From: Pseudomonadota bacterium
Lineage (GTDB): Bacteria; Myxococcota_A; UBA9160; PR03
Direction: 5' to 3'
Length of the DNA: 48,439 nt
Assembly (NCBI GenBank): GCA_003576805.1
Contig: QEVM01000010.1
Span: 1 to 48,439, forward strand
Position numbers and translations under genes: made by a program. Under the pieces are notes generated by a model. It saw only the letters and a list, made by a program, of their open reading frames with translations. It searched no databases and was not told the origin of the DNA. Shown here in pieces: positions 15,320 through 23,597 of this stretch; the first letter of the stretch is position 1; each line of letters opens with the position of its first letter.

Positions 15320-16214
15320 TCGTTCGGGGCGCGGCGTCGTCCGCGTACAGGAAGGCGAGCAGGCCGGCGATCAGGATCGCGCTCCAGGCCCAGATCTCGA
15401 CGTGCGTGAGGGGCGCGAGCAGCGCGTGCATCGCGACGAGCCCCCACGCCCAGATCCTCCGCGTGCGCGGCAGCCAGAGCAGGAACGGCGCGAGCGCCTC
15501 CAGCACGACGGTCCCCCAGGTCGCGAGCGCGAGCAGCGGCGCGAGCGCGCTCCAGTCGATCGCGACGCGGCTGAAGTTGGCGCTGGTGAGCGCGATCTCG
15601 ACCATGTCGCCCTGCAGCCAGCCGGGCTTGTCGAGCCGGCTCCAGCCCGCGACCGCGTACATGGTGCACACGTGAATCTGCAGCAGCCGCAGCCGCCAGC
15701 CCGAGGCGTACCAGGACGCGGCCGGCGCGCCGCGGCGGCGGCGCCACCAGGCGTCGATCGAGAGGTGGCGGCCGACCGGCGCGAGCACCACGTACAGCAG
15801 CGGCGCGGGCAGGAAGCTCGCCCAGCCGACGAACGCGATCGGATTGCGCACCCAGAAGAGCAGGTGCAGCGCCCACGCGAGCACGCCCGAGACGCGCGTC
15901 GCGAAGCCGAGCGCGAACGCGGCGGACGAAAGCAAGAGCAGCGCGTAGAGCGCCGCGACCGCCGCCTCGCTCGGCACGTGGCGCAGCACGTCGAGGAACG
16001 GCGCGATCTCCGGGTGCAGCGGCGGCGCATCCGGCACGCGCGCCGCGAACGCGGGCCCGCCGATGCCGTTCGGGCCGAACAGATCCTGGAAGACCGGCGC
16101 GCGGAGCGCGTAGGCGACGAAGAGCACGGACCCGTACACGATGCGCGCGCCGACCAGCGCGTGCAGCGGACGCGGCGCCAGCCACCAGTGCTCGAGCGCG
16201 GCGCCCGGTCTCAC
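15309..16214 (-). CDS. HTTM-domain integral membrane protein (vitamin-K-carboxylase-like superfamily)
   Basis: A 301-residue membrane protein from GTG 16214, three bases after the stop of the gene upstream, so cotranscribed with it. It has about seven hydrophobic segments. The stretch HALVGARIVYGSVLFVAYAL, the LFWVRNPI motif in the middle and QIHVCTMYAVAGWSRLDKPGW before the last helices are typical of bacterial HTTM proteins related to the membrane part of vitamin K-dependent gamma-carboxylase. The soluble lumenal domain of the animal enzyme is absent, and carboxylase activity should not be assumed. Bacterial functions are mostly unknown. The partner gene upstream encodes a small exported or anchored protein. 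Confidence 0.75.
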   Translation of the reverse strand: MRPGAALEHWWLAPRPLHALVGARIVYGSVLFVAYALRAPVFQDLFGPNGIGGPAFAARVPDAPPLHPEIAPFLDVLRHVPSEAAVAALYALLLLSSAAFALGFATRVSGVLAWALHLLFWVRNPIAFVGWASFLPAPLLYVVLAPVGRHLSIDAWWRRRRGAPAASWYASGWRLRLLQIHVCTMYAVAGWSRLDKPGWLQGDMVEIALTSANFSRVAIDWSALAPLLALATWGTVVLEALAPFLLWLPRTRRIWAWGLVAMHALLAPLTHVEIWAWSAILIAGLLAFLYADDAAPRTTKG

Positions 16215-16217
16215 CGC

Positions 16218-16799
16218 CTAGCCTTGCTCGAACGCGCGCAGCTCGGCGTCGCTCGGCCGGATCAGGCGCCGCAGCATGCCGGGCGGATCGCAGCGCCACG
16301 CGAACGCGGCCGCGTTCGCGACGCCTTCCTCGCCGCTGCGCATGTCGACCCACGGCTGCGTCCAGACCAGCTTCACCTCGCGCAGCTCGTACGCCGCCCA
16401 GTTCGGTCCGTGACAGAACCAGTCGCCGATCAGCGGCTCGGCGAGTCCCGGCGGCGAGCGCAGCACGAGCGTGCGGAGCCCGCCCTCGAGCCACGGAATC
16501 ACGAGACGCGCGCCTTCCGTGATGCAGCGGTCGTCCGGCGGCGCGAACACGGTCTCGCGTCCGTGCGCGTCGCGGCCGACGACGCGGATGCAGTCCTGTC
16601 GCACCAGGATGCGCGGATCGTCGCGGCCCGTCTCGAACACCGCGACGCCCGGCTTGATGGCGAGCGAGCGCAACGCGATGCGCCCCGCCTCGCTGGGCAG
16701 ATCGAGCCAACGCGGCCTCACCTCCGGCGGAAGCGCCGCCACCACGAGAACCGCGGCGTAGGCGGTGAGCAGCGCGCTGGCGAGGCGTGCGCGCGTCAT
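16218..16799 (-). CDS. Hypothetical membrane-anchored protein, partner of the HTTM gene
   Basis: A 193-residue protein from ATG 16799. One N-terminal hydrophobic helix (LASALLTAYAAVLVVAAL, residues 6-23) acts as signal or anchor; the rest looks soluble and periplasmic, with four cysteines (CIRVV, CITEG, CHGPN, CDPPG) that could form disulfides. I recognise no family. Small genes like this often sit next to HTTM genes, and the three-base gap to the HTTM start argues for a joint function. Confidence 0.6.
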   Translation of the reverse strand: MTRARLASALLTAYAAVLVVAALPPEVRPRWLDLPSEAGRIALRSLAIKPGVAVFETGRDDPRILVRQDCIRVVGRDAHGRETVFAPPDDRCITEGARLVIPWLEGGLRTLVLRSPPGLAEPLIGDWFCHGPNWAAYELREVKLVWTQPWVDMRSGEEGVANAAAFAWRCDPPGMLRRLIRPSDAELRAFEQG

Positions 16800-16905
16800 G
16801 CGATGGCGCCGCGCGCGTCGCGAGCTGTCGCGATCGGCGCGATTTCGGCGGCGTTCCGGCGGCTTCCGGCGCGGCGGCGCTCGTATACCCGCACTCCGAG
16901 GCCGG

Positions 16906-16914
16906 TGGTAAGAT
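16906..16914 (+). promoter_or_regulatory. Possible extended -10 promoter for the ferredoxin gene
   Basis: TGGTAAGAT fits the TGnTAnnnT extended -10 pattern, 42 bases before the ferredoxin ATG. No good -35 is visible. Confidence 0.35.
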
Positions 16915-16955
16915 GGCGCCCCGCGAAGCCAGCCGGAGTGCCGAGGAGGACGTCG

Positions 16956-17162
16956 ATGGGGCTCAAGGTCGTCGTGGACTTCGATCTGTGCGAGGCCAAC
17001 GCCCGCTGCATGGAAGTCTGCCCGGAAGTCTTCAAGGTCGACGACGACGACTTCCTCCACATCCTCATCGAAGAGGGCCCGCAGCTCGAGCCGCTCCGCG
17101 AGAAGCTCCGGGAAGCCGAGCGCGTCTGCCCGCGGCAGGCGATCACGATCGTCGAGAGCTAG
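16956..17162 (+). CDS. Small single-cluster ferredoxin, likely [3Fe-4S]-type
   Basis: A 68-residue ferredoxin from ATG 16956, with a strong GAGGAGGA ribosome-binding site five bases upstream. Cysteines lie in CEANARCMEVCPEVF (C12, C18, C22) and ERVCPRQAI near residue 57. The second cysteine of the usual CxxCxxC set is Asn15 here, the pattern of the P450-associated ferredoxins that often carry [3Fe-4S] or easily converted [4Fe-4S] clusters. C22 before proline is an extra cysteine compared with many relatives. Such proteins pass electrons to cytochromes P450 or oxygenases; no P450 is in the window. The Rieske oxygenase and AurF-like enzyme are distant possible clients. The 3' end overlaps the convergent acyl-CoA synthetase gene by 20 bases. 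Confidence 0.85.
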   Translation: MGLKVVVDFDLCEANARCMEVCPEVFKVDDDDFLHILIEEGPQLEPLREKLREAERVCPRQAITIVES

Positions 17163-18969
17163 CCGCGTCCGCGGCGAACGGCGGAATACCGAGCCGCGCG
17201 AGCGCGCCGGCGTCCAGCGGGACGTACGCGCGCGCCGCGTCGTCGCGCACCCAGAGCGGATCGGTCGTGCGCGAGGGGTCGTAGCCGTCGCGCTGCAAGT
17301 CGAGCTTGCGCAGCTTGAAGGTGGACGTCACGTCGGGCTCGGGTGAGAGGCGCACGAAGAGCGGCGCCGCGTAGCCCGGCAGCCGCTCCGCCACCCACGC
17401 CCAGAAGGCGCGCCCGTCGAACGCGGCGCGGTCGCGCAGCACGAGCGCCGCCATGCCCGCGCGGCCTTCGGCGCCCGGCACCGCGACGCCGTACACGTTG
17501 GCGATCTCGAGACCGGGGAAGCCGCCGAGCGCCTCCGCGACCTCCTGCGTCGAGACGTTCTCGCTCTTCCACCGATACGTGTCGCCGATGCGATCGACGA
17601 AGTAGTAGTAGCCGTCCTCGTCGCAGCGCAGCAGATCGCCGGAGCGGTACCAGCGATCGCCGGGCTGGAAGACGTCGCGCAGGATCTTGCGCGACGTCGC
17701 CGCCGCGTCGGTGTAGCCCTCGAAGCGTCCCGCGCCCGAGTCGGGCAGGTCGGGGATCGCGCCGACGAACTCGCCGACCTCGCCCGGCGCGCACGGGATG
17801 CAGCGGCCGCCGGCGTCGCGCGGGTGCTCGTCGCGCTCGGCGTCGTAGCGGATCAGCCGGCCGTTGTGGCGTTCGGGAAACGGAATGCGCCCGCACGAGC
17901 CGACGCGGTCGTCCACGTTGATGAGCGAAGTGTTCGCCTCGGTCGAGCTCCAGCCTTCGAGGATGCGCGCGATGCCGAAGCGGTCGCGAAAGACCTCCCA
18001 CACGTCGCGGCCGAGACCGGCGCCCATCATGACGCGCACGCGGTGGTCGCGGTCGTCGGGGCGCGGCGGCTGGTTCACGAGGTAGCGGCAGATCTCGCCG
18101 ACGTACTGGAAGCCCGTCATGCCGTGGCGGCGCGCGTCGTCCCAGAAGCGGCTCGCCGAGAAGCGGCGCGCGAGGAACATCGCCGCGCCCTGCGCGAGCG
18201 CGCTCGACACGACGACCATTCCGCCCGCGCCGTGGAAGAGCGGCAGCACGCAGCCGATCACGTCGTCGGGTCCGTAGCCGGCGATCGCCGACATGCCGTC
18301 GCCGACGCCGAGCCAGCGCATGTGCGAGAGGCGCGCGGCCTTCGGCAGGCCGGTCGTGCCCGAGGTGTAGATGAAGAAGAGATCGTCGCCGGCGACCAGC
18401 CCGTCGCGCACGGCGCGATCCAGGTTCTCCGTGGACGCGCGCGCCAGCAGCGCGTCCCAGTTGCCGGCGCCGGGCGGCGGCGCGACCGGCGCGTCGTCGC
18501 CGCTCGTCGCGTAGATCGGCCAGCGGCGCCGCGCGTCGGCCGGAAGGCTCTCGATCGCCTCCGCGCACTCGCCGCCCGCGACGACGAGCACGGGCGCGGC
18601 GGTCGCGATCGCGTGCTCGAGCGCGCGGGCGCGAAGCTGCGTGTTCAGCAGCGCCGTCGTGACGCCGAGCTTGGCGAGCCCCATCCACGTCGTGACGAAC
18701 TCGGGCCGGTTCTCCATCAGCAGCGCCGCGACGTCGCCGCGCCGCAGGCCGAGCGCCCAGGCGGCGTGCGCCGCGCGATTCGCGGCGGCGTTCGCCGCGC
18801 CGTACGGCACGACGTGCTCTTCGAAGCGGATGAACGCCTTGCCCGGCTGCTGCGCGGCGCGCTCTTCGAGCCGGTCGCCGACCGTGTAGGTCTGGCTCGG
18901 CACGTGTCGCAGCGTCGCCGCGGAGAGCCGGTCGAGCTGCGCTTGTGTGACTTCGCGCGCCACGGACAT
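17143..18969 (-). CDS. Very-long-chain (FATP-type) acyl-CoA synthetase
   Basis: A 608-residue AMP-forming ligase from ATG 18969. The P-loop motif is YTSGTTGLPK (201-210). The signature YRSGDLLRCDEDGYYYF followed by DRIGDTYRWKSENVS (about 455-488) is that of the FATP/ACSVL (SLC27A, FadD6-like) branch, not of the medium-chain synthetases. Length matches the family. It activates fatty acids or other hydrophobic acids to acyl-CoA, often coupled to uptake at the membrane. Steroid side-chain acids are possible substrates, which would agree with the thiolase/DUF35 pair about 1 kb away, but that pair is on the other strand. Confidence 0.85.
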   Translation of the reverse strand: MSVAREVTQAQLDRLSAATLRHVPSQTYTVGDRLEERAAQQPGKAFIRFEEHVVPYGAANAAANRAAHAAWALGLRRGDVAALLMENRPEFVTTWMGLAKLGVTTALLNTQLRARALEHAIATAAPVLVVAGGECAEAIESLPADARRRWPIYATSGDDAPVAPPPGAGNWDALLARASTENLDRAVRDGLVAGDDLFFIYTSGTTGLPKAARLSHMRWLGVGDGMSAIAGYGPDDVIGCVLPLFHGAGGMVVVSSALAQGAAMFLARRFSASRFWDDARRHGMTGFQYVGEICRYLVNQPPRPDDRDHRVRVMMGAGLGRDVWEVFRDRFGIARILEGWSSTEANTSLINVDDRVGSCGRIPFPERHNGRLIRYDAERDEHPRDAGGRCIPCAPGEVGEFVGAIPDLPDSGAGRFEGYTDAAATSRKILRDVFQPGDRWYRSGDLLRCDEDGYYYFVDRIGDTYRWKSENVSTQEVAEALGGFPGLEIANVYGVAVPGAEGRAGMAALVLRDRAAFDGRAFWAWVAERLPGYAAPLFVRLSPEPDVTSTFKLRKLDLQRDGYDPSRTTDPLWVRDDAARAYVPLDAGALARLGIPPFAADAASSRRS

Positions 18970-19047
18970 CGCGCCGCGCAGTATGGCGCGGCCCTCTCCG
19001 CGCCCGCACGCGAAGAACTTTTACAAAGCACGGCGCCCTCGCAGCAA

Positions 19048-19058
19048 CCGCTGACACG
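19048..19058 (+). promoter_or_regulatory. Shared PEP-CTERM upstream motif, copy 2
   Basis: CCGCTGACACG, followed by CGG. It lies in the divergent gap between the acyl-CoA synthetase gene and the second PEP-CTERM gene. A weak RpoN-like element (AGGCATACGCGGGGCT, 19083-19098, GG and GC 10 bases apart) follows it. Confidence 0.45.
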
Positions 19059-19144
19059 CGGCCCATGCGGTTCCCACCCAACAGGCATACGCGGGGCTAA
19101 CTCACTGAATTTCGAAGCTGTTTTTGTAGAAAGGGAATCGCAAA

Positions 19145-19816
19145 ATGCAACGACGACATCGCCTTCTCGCACCGATTGGCGCGATGGCCTTCACGCTCGG
19201 CCTCTTGGTGAGCGGTGGGTCCGCCCACGCCATTCCGATCATCGGCGACCAGACCAGCGTGCTGCTGACGTCGGAGCAGACGCTCACGGACGCGGGCGTT
19301 GCGGTCAGCGCGCTCGGCAGCGCGACGATCACGAACGACGAGGTCGGACGCACGACGGCCGTGCTGCCGATCACGGGCGGCGACTTCTCGCCGCCGGCGA
19401 TCACGATCGAGCACGGCGACGCGGGTCTCCAGCTCGCGGGCAACGGCGTCACGGTGGCGGCCGACAACCTCGTCATCGACATCCAGGCGCTCACGTTGAG
19501 CGGCGACGTGTCGGTGGACGGCGGCGATCCGACCACGGGCGCGATCTTCGATCTCGACCCGTGCATCGACCTCATCGGCAGCGACGCGCAGTGCATCGAC
19601 GGCGACGGCAGCATCCTGTTCAACGGCTACAAGCTGACGTTGACCGAGGAAGCGGCCGCTCTCGCGCAGTCGCTCGGCATCGAGACCGGCGTGGCCGGCG
19701 CACAGTTCGGCGTGGCGTACATCGACGTCCGCCTCATCCCCGAGCCCTCGACCGCGGTTCTGATCGGTCTGGGTCTCGTGGCGGCGGCGGCGGGCCGGCG
19801 GCGCACCCGCGCCTAG
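19145..19816 (+). CDS. PEP-CTERM sorted extracellular protein 2
   Basis: A 223-residue protein from ATG 19145, with an AAGGGAA ribosome-binding site. Signal peptide to about residue 29 (SGGSAHA), a beta-rich acidic body of about 165 residues without a known domain, one cysteine pair (C140 and C151 by position in DPCIDL and AQCIDG), and the tail IPEPSTAVLIGLGLV then AGRRRTRA. The tail is a complete exosortase signal: PEP motif, hydrophobic helix, arginine cluster. A strong C(UUCG)G hairpin terminator follows, so it is probably transcribed alone. Function beyond being a matrix or surface protein is unknown. Confidence 0.9.
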   Translation: MQRRHRLLAPIGAMAFTLGLLVSGGSAHAIPIIGDQTSVLLTSEQTLTDAGVAVSALGSATITNDEVGRTTAVLPITGGDFSPPAITIEHGDAGLQLAGNGVTVAADNLVIDIQALTLSGDVSVDGGDPTTGAIFDLDPCIDLIGSDAQCIDGDGSILFNGYKLTLTEEAAALAQSLGIETGVAGAQFGVAYIDVRLIPEPSTAVLIGLGLVAAAAGRRRTRA

Positions 19817-19854
19817 GCACGCGCGTCCGAACCAGGCAGAACGCGCAGCAAGAT

Positions 19855-19884
19855 GTCGCCGGAGGGCTTCGGCCCTCCGGCGAC
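19855..19884 (+). terminator. Perfect UUCG hairpin terminator
   Basis: GTCGCCGGAGGGC (19855-19867), loop TTCG, GCCCTCCGGCGAC (19872-19884): a perfect 13-bp stem with the extra-stable C(UUCG)G tetraloop, followed by GTTCGTTTCG. It ends the PEP-CTERM 2 transcript. Confidence 0.75.
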
Positions 19885-19964
19885 GTTCGTTTCGGGGCCG
19901 CACGCGCGGTCGCGAGCGGCTCGGTCCGCCGGTAGCATGCGGCGCCGCCCGACGGAGCCTCGCG

Positions 19965-20360
19965 CTGCGCCACCCCAAGCCCGGCATCACCCACGACAAC
20001 GCGTTCTTCTGGAACGGCATCGCCGAGCGCCGGCTGCTGATCCAACGCTGCGCGAGCTGCGGCCGCCTGCAGCATCCGCCGGCGCCGATGTGCCCGGGCT
20101 GCCAGGGCTTCGAGATGGAGTCCGTCGAGGCGTGCGGGCGCGGCGCCGTGCACAGCTTCGTCGTCGCGCACCATCCGCCGATCCCGCCCTTCGAGTATCC
20201 GAACGTGATCGCGCTGATCGAGCTCGAGGAGGGCACGCGGCTCGTCTCGCGCCTGGTCGGCGTCGCGCCGGACGACGTTCGCATCGGGCTGCCGGTCGAG
20301 GTCGAGTTCGAGCAGGTGGACGACGACCTCGTGCTCCACCGCTTCCGGCCGCGCGCGTGA
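19965..20360 (+). CDS. DUF35 OB-fold / zinc-ribbon acyl-CoA binding protein
   Basis: About 131 residues. The zinc ribbon RCASCGRLQHPPAPMCPGC (C29, C32, C43, C46) is followed by an OB fold with HSFVVAHHP and LVSRLVG, the order of the DUF35 family. No ATG, GTG or TTG lies in frame upstream of the ribbon. The best start is a CTG at 19965 with CGGAG seven bases before it; ATG 20088 would remove half the ribbon, and ATG 19937 is in another frame. DUF35 proteins pair with thiolase-like aldolases/thiolases (for example ChsH2 with Ltp2), and this gene is coupled by GTGA to exactly such a gene. It should bind the CoA moiety and be needed for partner activity. Confidence 0.75.
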   Translation: MRHPKPGITHDNAFFWNGIAERRLLIQRCASCGRLQHPPAPMCPGCQGFEMESVEACGRGAVHSFVVAHHPPIPPFEYPNVIALIELEEGTRLVSRLVGVAPDDVRIGLPVEVEFEQVDDDLVLHRFRPRA

Positions 20361-21526
20361 CGTTCGCCGGGCGCGCCGCGATCGCGGGCGTCGGGCAGAC
20401 CGAGTTCTCGAAGGACTCGGGCCGCAGCGAGCTGCGGCTCGCCTGCGAGGCGGTGCTCGCGGCGCTCGCCGACGCGGGCCTCGAGCCGCGCGACGTGGAC
20501 GGCCTCGCCACCTTCACGATGGACAACAACCCGGAGATCGAGGTGGCGCGCGCGATCGGCGCCGGTCCGCTCTCGTTCTTCTCGCGCGTGCACTACGGCG
20601 GCGGGGCGGCGTGCGGCGTCGTGATGCAGGCGGCGCTCGCGGTCGCGGGCGGCGCGGCCGACGTCGTCGTCTGCTACCGCGCGATGAACGAACGCTCGCA
20701 GCAGCGCTTCGGGATCGGCTCGATCCCGCAGGCGCGCGTCGCGACGACCGAGACCGCGCACTTCGGCTGGTACGCGCCGTTCGGCCTGATGACGCCCGCG
20801 TCATGGGTCGCGATGCAGGCGCAGCGCTACCTGCACGACTACGGCGCGACCACCGAGGACTTCGGCCGCGTCTCGGTCGCGTGCCGCAAGCACGCCGCCA
20901 CCAACCCGGCCGCGTGGTACCACGGCAAGCCGATCACGCTGGACGAGCACCAGGCCTCGCGCTGGATCGTGCGCCCGCTGCGCCTGCTCGACTGCTGCCA
21001 GGAGAGCGACGGCGCGGTCGCGGTCGTCGTGACGAGCACGGAGCGCGCGCGCGACCTGCGCCGGCGCCCCGTCGTGATTCGCGCCGCCGCGCAGGGCGCG
21101 TCGGTCGACCAGCAGATGATGACCAGCTACTACCGCGACGCGATCGGCGACCTGCCGGAGATGGCGTTCGTCGCGCGCCAGCTCTACCGCCAGTGCGGAC
21201 TCGGCCCGCAGGACTTCCAGACCGCCGTGATCTACGACCACTTCACGCCCTTCGTGCTCGCGCAGCTCGAGGCCTTCGGCTTCTGCAAGCGCGGCGAGGC
21301 GAAAGACTTCCTCCGCGACGGCGCGATCGAGCTCGGCGGGCGGCTGCCGGTCAACACGCACGGCGGCCAGCTCGGCGAGGCCTACATCCACGGCATGAAC
21401 GGCATCGCGGAGGGCGTGCGCCAGGTGCGCGGCACGGCGGTGAACCAGGTGAAAGACGTCGCGCACGTGCTCGTCACCGCCGGCACCGGCGTGCCGACCA
21501 GCGCGCTCGTCCTCGGGAAGGGCTGA
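20357..21526 (+). CDS. Thiolase-like lipid-transfer/aldolase protein (SCP-x / Ltp2 type)
   Basis: A 389-residue thiolase-fold protein from GTG 20357, overlapping the DUF35 stop as GTGA. Landmarks are AAIAGVGQTEFSK at the N-terminus, YGGGAACGVVMQAALAV with Cys87 near the nucleophile position, VNTHGGQLGEAYIHGMNG near the C-terminus, and VTAGTGVPTSALVL, where the second catalytic cysteine (CxG) of true thiolases is replaced by T-A-G. That set matches the SCP-x/Ltp branch, whose members include thiolases without full catalytic sets and retro-aldolases of steroid side-chain degradation. Together with DUF35 it probably forms a heteromeric CoA-dependent enzyme. The substrate is not shown by context. 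Confidence 0.8.
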   Translation: MTFAGRAAIAGVGQTEFSKDSGRSELRLACEAVLAALADAGLEPRDVDGLATFTMDNNPEIEVARAIGAGPLSFFSRVHYGGGAACGVVMQAALAVAGGAADVVVCYRAMNERSQQRFGIGSIPQARVATTETAHFGWYAPFGLMTPASWVAMQAQRYLHDYGATTEDFGRVSVACRKHAATNPAAWYHGKPITLDEHQASRWIVRPLRLLDCCQESDGAVAVVVTSTERARDLRRRPVVIRAAAQGASVDQQMMTSYYRDAIGDLPEMAFVARQLYRQCGLGPQDFQTAVIYDHFTPFVLAQLEAFGFCKRGEAKDFLRDGAIELGGRLPVNTHGGQLGEAYIHGMNGIAEGVRQVRGTAVNQVKDVAHVLVTAGTGVPTSALVLGKG

Positions 21527-22461
21527 TGCGCGGGCTCGAAGCGCGGCTCCGCTTCGACGGTCCGCTCGACCTCGCCGCCACGTGGCGGCCGCTCGGCGTG
21601 CCGTTCTCGGATCCCACCGTGTGCGCGAACGACAGCCACGCGGTGCGCGCGTCGCGCACGCCCGAAGGGCCCGCGACGCTGCACGTCGCGATCGAGGACG
21701 CAGGCGAGCTCGCGCTGCGCGCGTGGGGCGACGGCGCGCGCTGGATGATCGAGCACGCGGCTGCGTCGCTCGGTCTCGACGACGCGCCGTTCGCGCCGCC
21801 GGCGAACGCGCCGCGCGCGCTGCAGCGCCTCGCGCAGCAGGCCGCGGGCGACCGCCTCGCGCGCACCGGCCGCGTCGTCGAGCTGCTCGTTCCGATCGTG
21901 CTCGAGCAGCTCGTCTCCGGCGCCGAGGCGTCGCGCGCATACGCGCGACTCGTGCGCACGTTCTCGGACCGCGCGCCCGGCCCGTTCCCCGATCTCTGGT
22001 TGCCGCTCGGCGCCGAGCAGATCCGCGCGATTCCGATGGCCGCGTTCCCCGCCTGCGGCGCGCTCGCGCGCCAGGGCGCGACGCTGCACGAGCTCGCGCG
22101 CCGCGCGACGCGCGTCGAGGAGGCCGCGCAGCTCCCGCACGACGAGGCCGACCGCCGCCTGCGCGCGTTCCCCGGCGTCGGCCCGTGGACGTCGCGCAGC
22201 GCGATGCTGCGCGGCATGGGCTTCCCCGACGCGGTGCCGCTCGGCGACTACCACCTCCCCAGCATCGTCGCGTGGAACCTCGCCGGCGAAGCCAAGGCGG
22301 ACGACGCGCGCATGCTCGAGCTGCTCGAGCCGTGGCGCGGCCAGCGCGGCCGCATCGTGCGCTGGATCACGTACGCCGGCGCGATGCCCGCGCGCCGTTC
22401 GCCGCGCGCGGCGCTGCGCGAAGTGGATCCCGAAGCGCGCGCGTTGCTGCGGCGCTCGTGA
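21526..22461 (+). CDS. AlkA-like HhH-GPD DNA-3-methyladenine glycosylase
   Basis: A 311-residue protein from ATG 21526, overlapping the thiolase stop as TGATG. The helix-hairpin-helix is LRAFPGVGPWTSRSAML (residues 212-228), and the catalytic aspartate of the HhH-GPD superfamily is D241 in PLGDYHLPS. The N-terminal 110 residues resemble the AlkA N-domain. The enzyme removes alkylated bases in base-excision repair. It is probably cotranscribed with the two metabolic genes for reasons of compactness. It is the last ordinary gene before the defence locus. Confidence 0.85.
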   Translation: MRGLEARLRFDGPLDLAATWRPLGVPFSDPTVCANDSHAVRASRTPEGPATLHVAIEDAGELALRAWGDGARWMIEHAAASLGLDDAPFAPPANAPRALQRLAQQAAGDRLARTGRVVELLVPIVLEQLVSGAEASRAYARLVRTFSDRAPGPFPDLWLPLGAEQIRAIPMAAFPACGALARQGATLHELARRATRVEEAAQLPHDEADRRLRAFPGVGPWTSRSAMLRGMGFPDAVPLGDYHLPSIVAWNLAGEAKADDARMLELLEPWRGQRGRIVRWITYAGAMPARRSPRAALREVDPEARALLRRS

Positions 22462-22482
22462 GCTTCGCGCTCGCCGCGCGCG

Positions 22483-23544
22483 TCAGTCGACATCGCTTCG
22501 CTGCCAGTGCGCACCGCGGCCGTGACCGACGCGCTGCAAGCGGCCTTCCTCACGCAGCGTGCGCAGCAGCCGCGTGATGCGCTTGGCATCTGCGCGCGGC
22601 ACGACCTGCGCGACCTCGGCGGCGCGGAAGCACCGGCCGAGGCGCGTGAGCACGGCGGCGCGAATCTCGTCGTCGAGCGCGCTCTCGGCGGGCGGCTCGT
22701 AGGCCGCGATCGCTTCGGACACGAAGAGCGGCAGCTCCGCCACGTCCGCGGCCACCGCGGTGAACCAGCGCAGCGCCCACTGGTTCGCGAGCTTGCGATT
22801 TCCCGCGAACACGATCGGCAGCCGCGGGTGCAGCGCCGAGATCTCCGCCAGCAAGCGAGCCGCATGCGCCGCCGGCCACGGGTGCGTGCGCTCGGGATCG
22901 AGGAAGTCGCCGTAGTGACTCTCGACGACGAGGGCTGCGCGCGGCTGGCTCGCGAGCTGCGCGAGCGACTGGTGAAACGCGCGAATCGTCCCGAAGTCGC
23001 CGAGCAGGTTCTCGAACGTCTTGCGCTCGACCACGGCGATGGGACGCTCGTCTCGCAATAGCGCGTAGTCGCCTGTCGCGAGAGCGCGCCGCTGCACGCG
23101 CGCGCTTGGGAACCGCCACGGGTACCGCTCTCGCGCATCGATCGCGACGTCGAGCTCGCGATCGGTCCACAGCTCGCTCCGCCCGCTGGTGCGATGCGCG
23201 CGCACCGCGCCCTCGGTCCGGAAGAACACCTGCTGGTACGGCGTTCCATCCGCGCGCCGCTTTTTCAGGAATAGAAACTCGCAGCGCTTGCGCCCGGGCC
23301 GGTCGAGCGACACGAGCAGGCGCGGCCCGAGCCGGTTCATCGCCGCGACGGGCACCGACTCCACCAGCTCGAGGTGCTCGACCGGGTCGTGCTCGCGCTC
23401 GGGCAGGCAGAAGATCTGCCCGCCCGGCGCTGGCCACGCGCTCTGCGCGCGCACGGCGAACAGCACGCGACCGTCCTGCTCGATCGCGATGCGAAACGGC
23501 AGTCGCGTGCTCTGCGTGCGCCAGGTGCGGAAGCTCGCGGGCAT
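22483..23544 (-). CDS. ERCC4-fold nuclease with C-terminal winged helix, divergent from drmD
   Basis: A 353-residue protein from ATG 23544. Residues about 130-245 form an ERCC4-type nuclease: LDVAIDARE, TGDYALLRDERP and the active-site VERKTFENLLGDF (ERK about residue 172). The last 70 residues (AEVAQVVPRADAKRITRLLRTLREEG) look like a winged helix for DNA binding. The first 120 residues match no family I know. The gene is divergent from drmD with only 53 bases between the starts, and it ends 21 bases from the AlkA gene. ERCC4 nucleases cut branched or flap DNA; this is not a named DISARM subunit, so it may be an accessory defence nuclease or host repair gene. Confidence 0.75.
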   Translation of the reverse strand: MPASFRTWRTQSTRLPFRIAIEQDGRVLFAVRAQSAWPAPGGQIFCLPEREHDPVEHLELVESVPVAAMNRLGPRLLVSLDRPGRKRCEFLFLKKRRADGTPYQQVFFRTEGAVRAHRTSGRSELWTDRELDVAIDARERYPWRFPSARVQRRALATGDYALLRDERPIAVVERKTFENLLGDFGTIRAFHQSLAQLASQPRAALVVESHYGDFLDPERTHPWPAAHAARLLAEISALHPRLPIVFAGNRKLANQWALRWFTAVAADVAELPLFVSEAIAAYEPPAESALDDEIRAAVLTRLGRCFRAAEVAQVVPRADAKRITRLLRTLREEGRLQRVGHGRGAHWQRSDVD

Positions 23545-23597
23545 TGTCCGACTTTGGCATGCCGCAGCGAGAAAGTCCGGTGTAGAGTGCCGTTCGC

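Noticed and set aside
19853..21526. 557-residue thiolase starting at 19853
   Set aside because: Its first 168 codons overlap the DUF35 gene in another frame and the terminator hairpin; GTG 20357 with GTGA coupling gives the normal family start.
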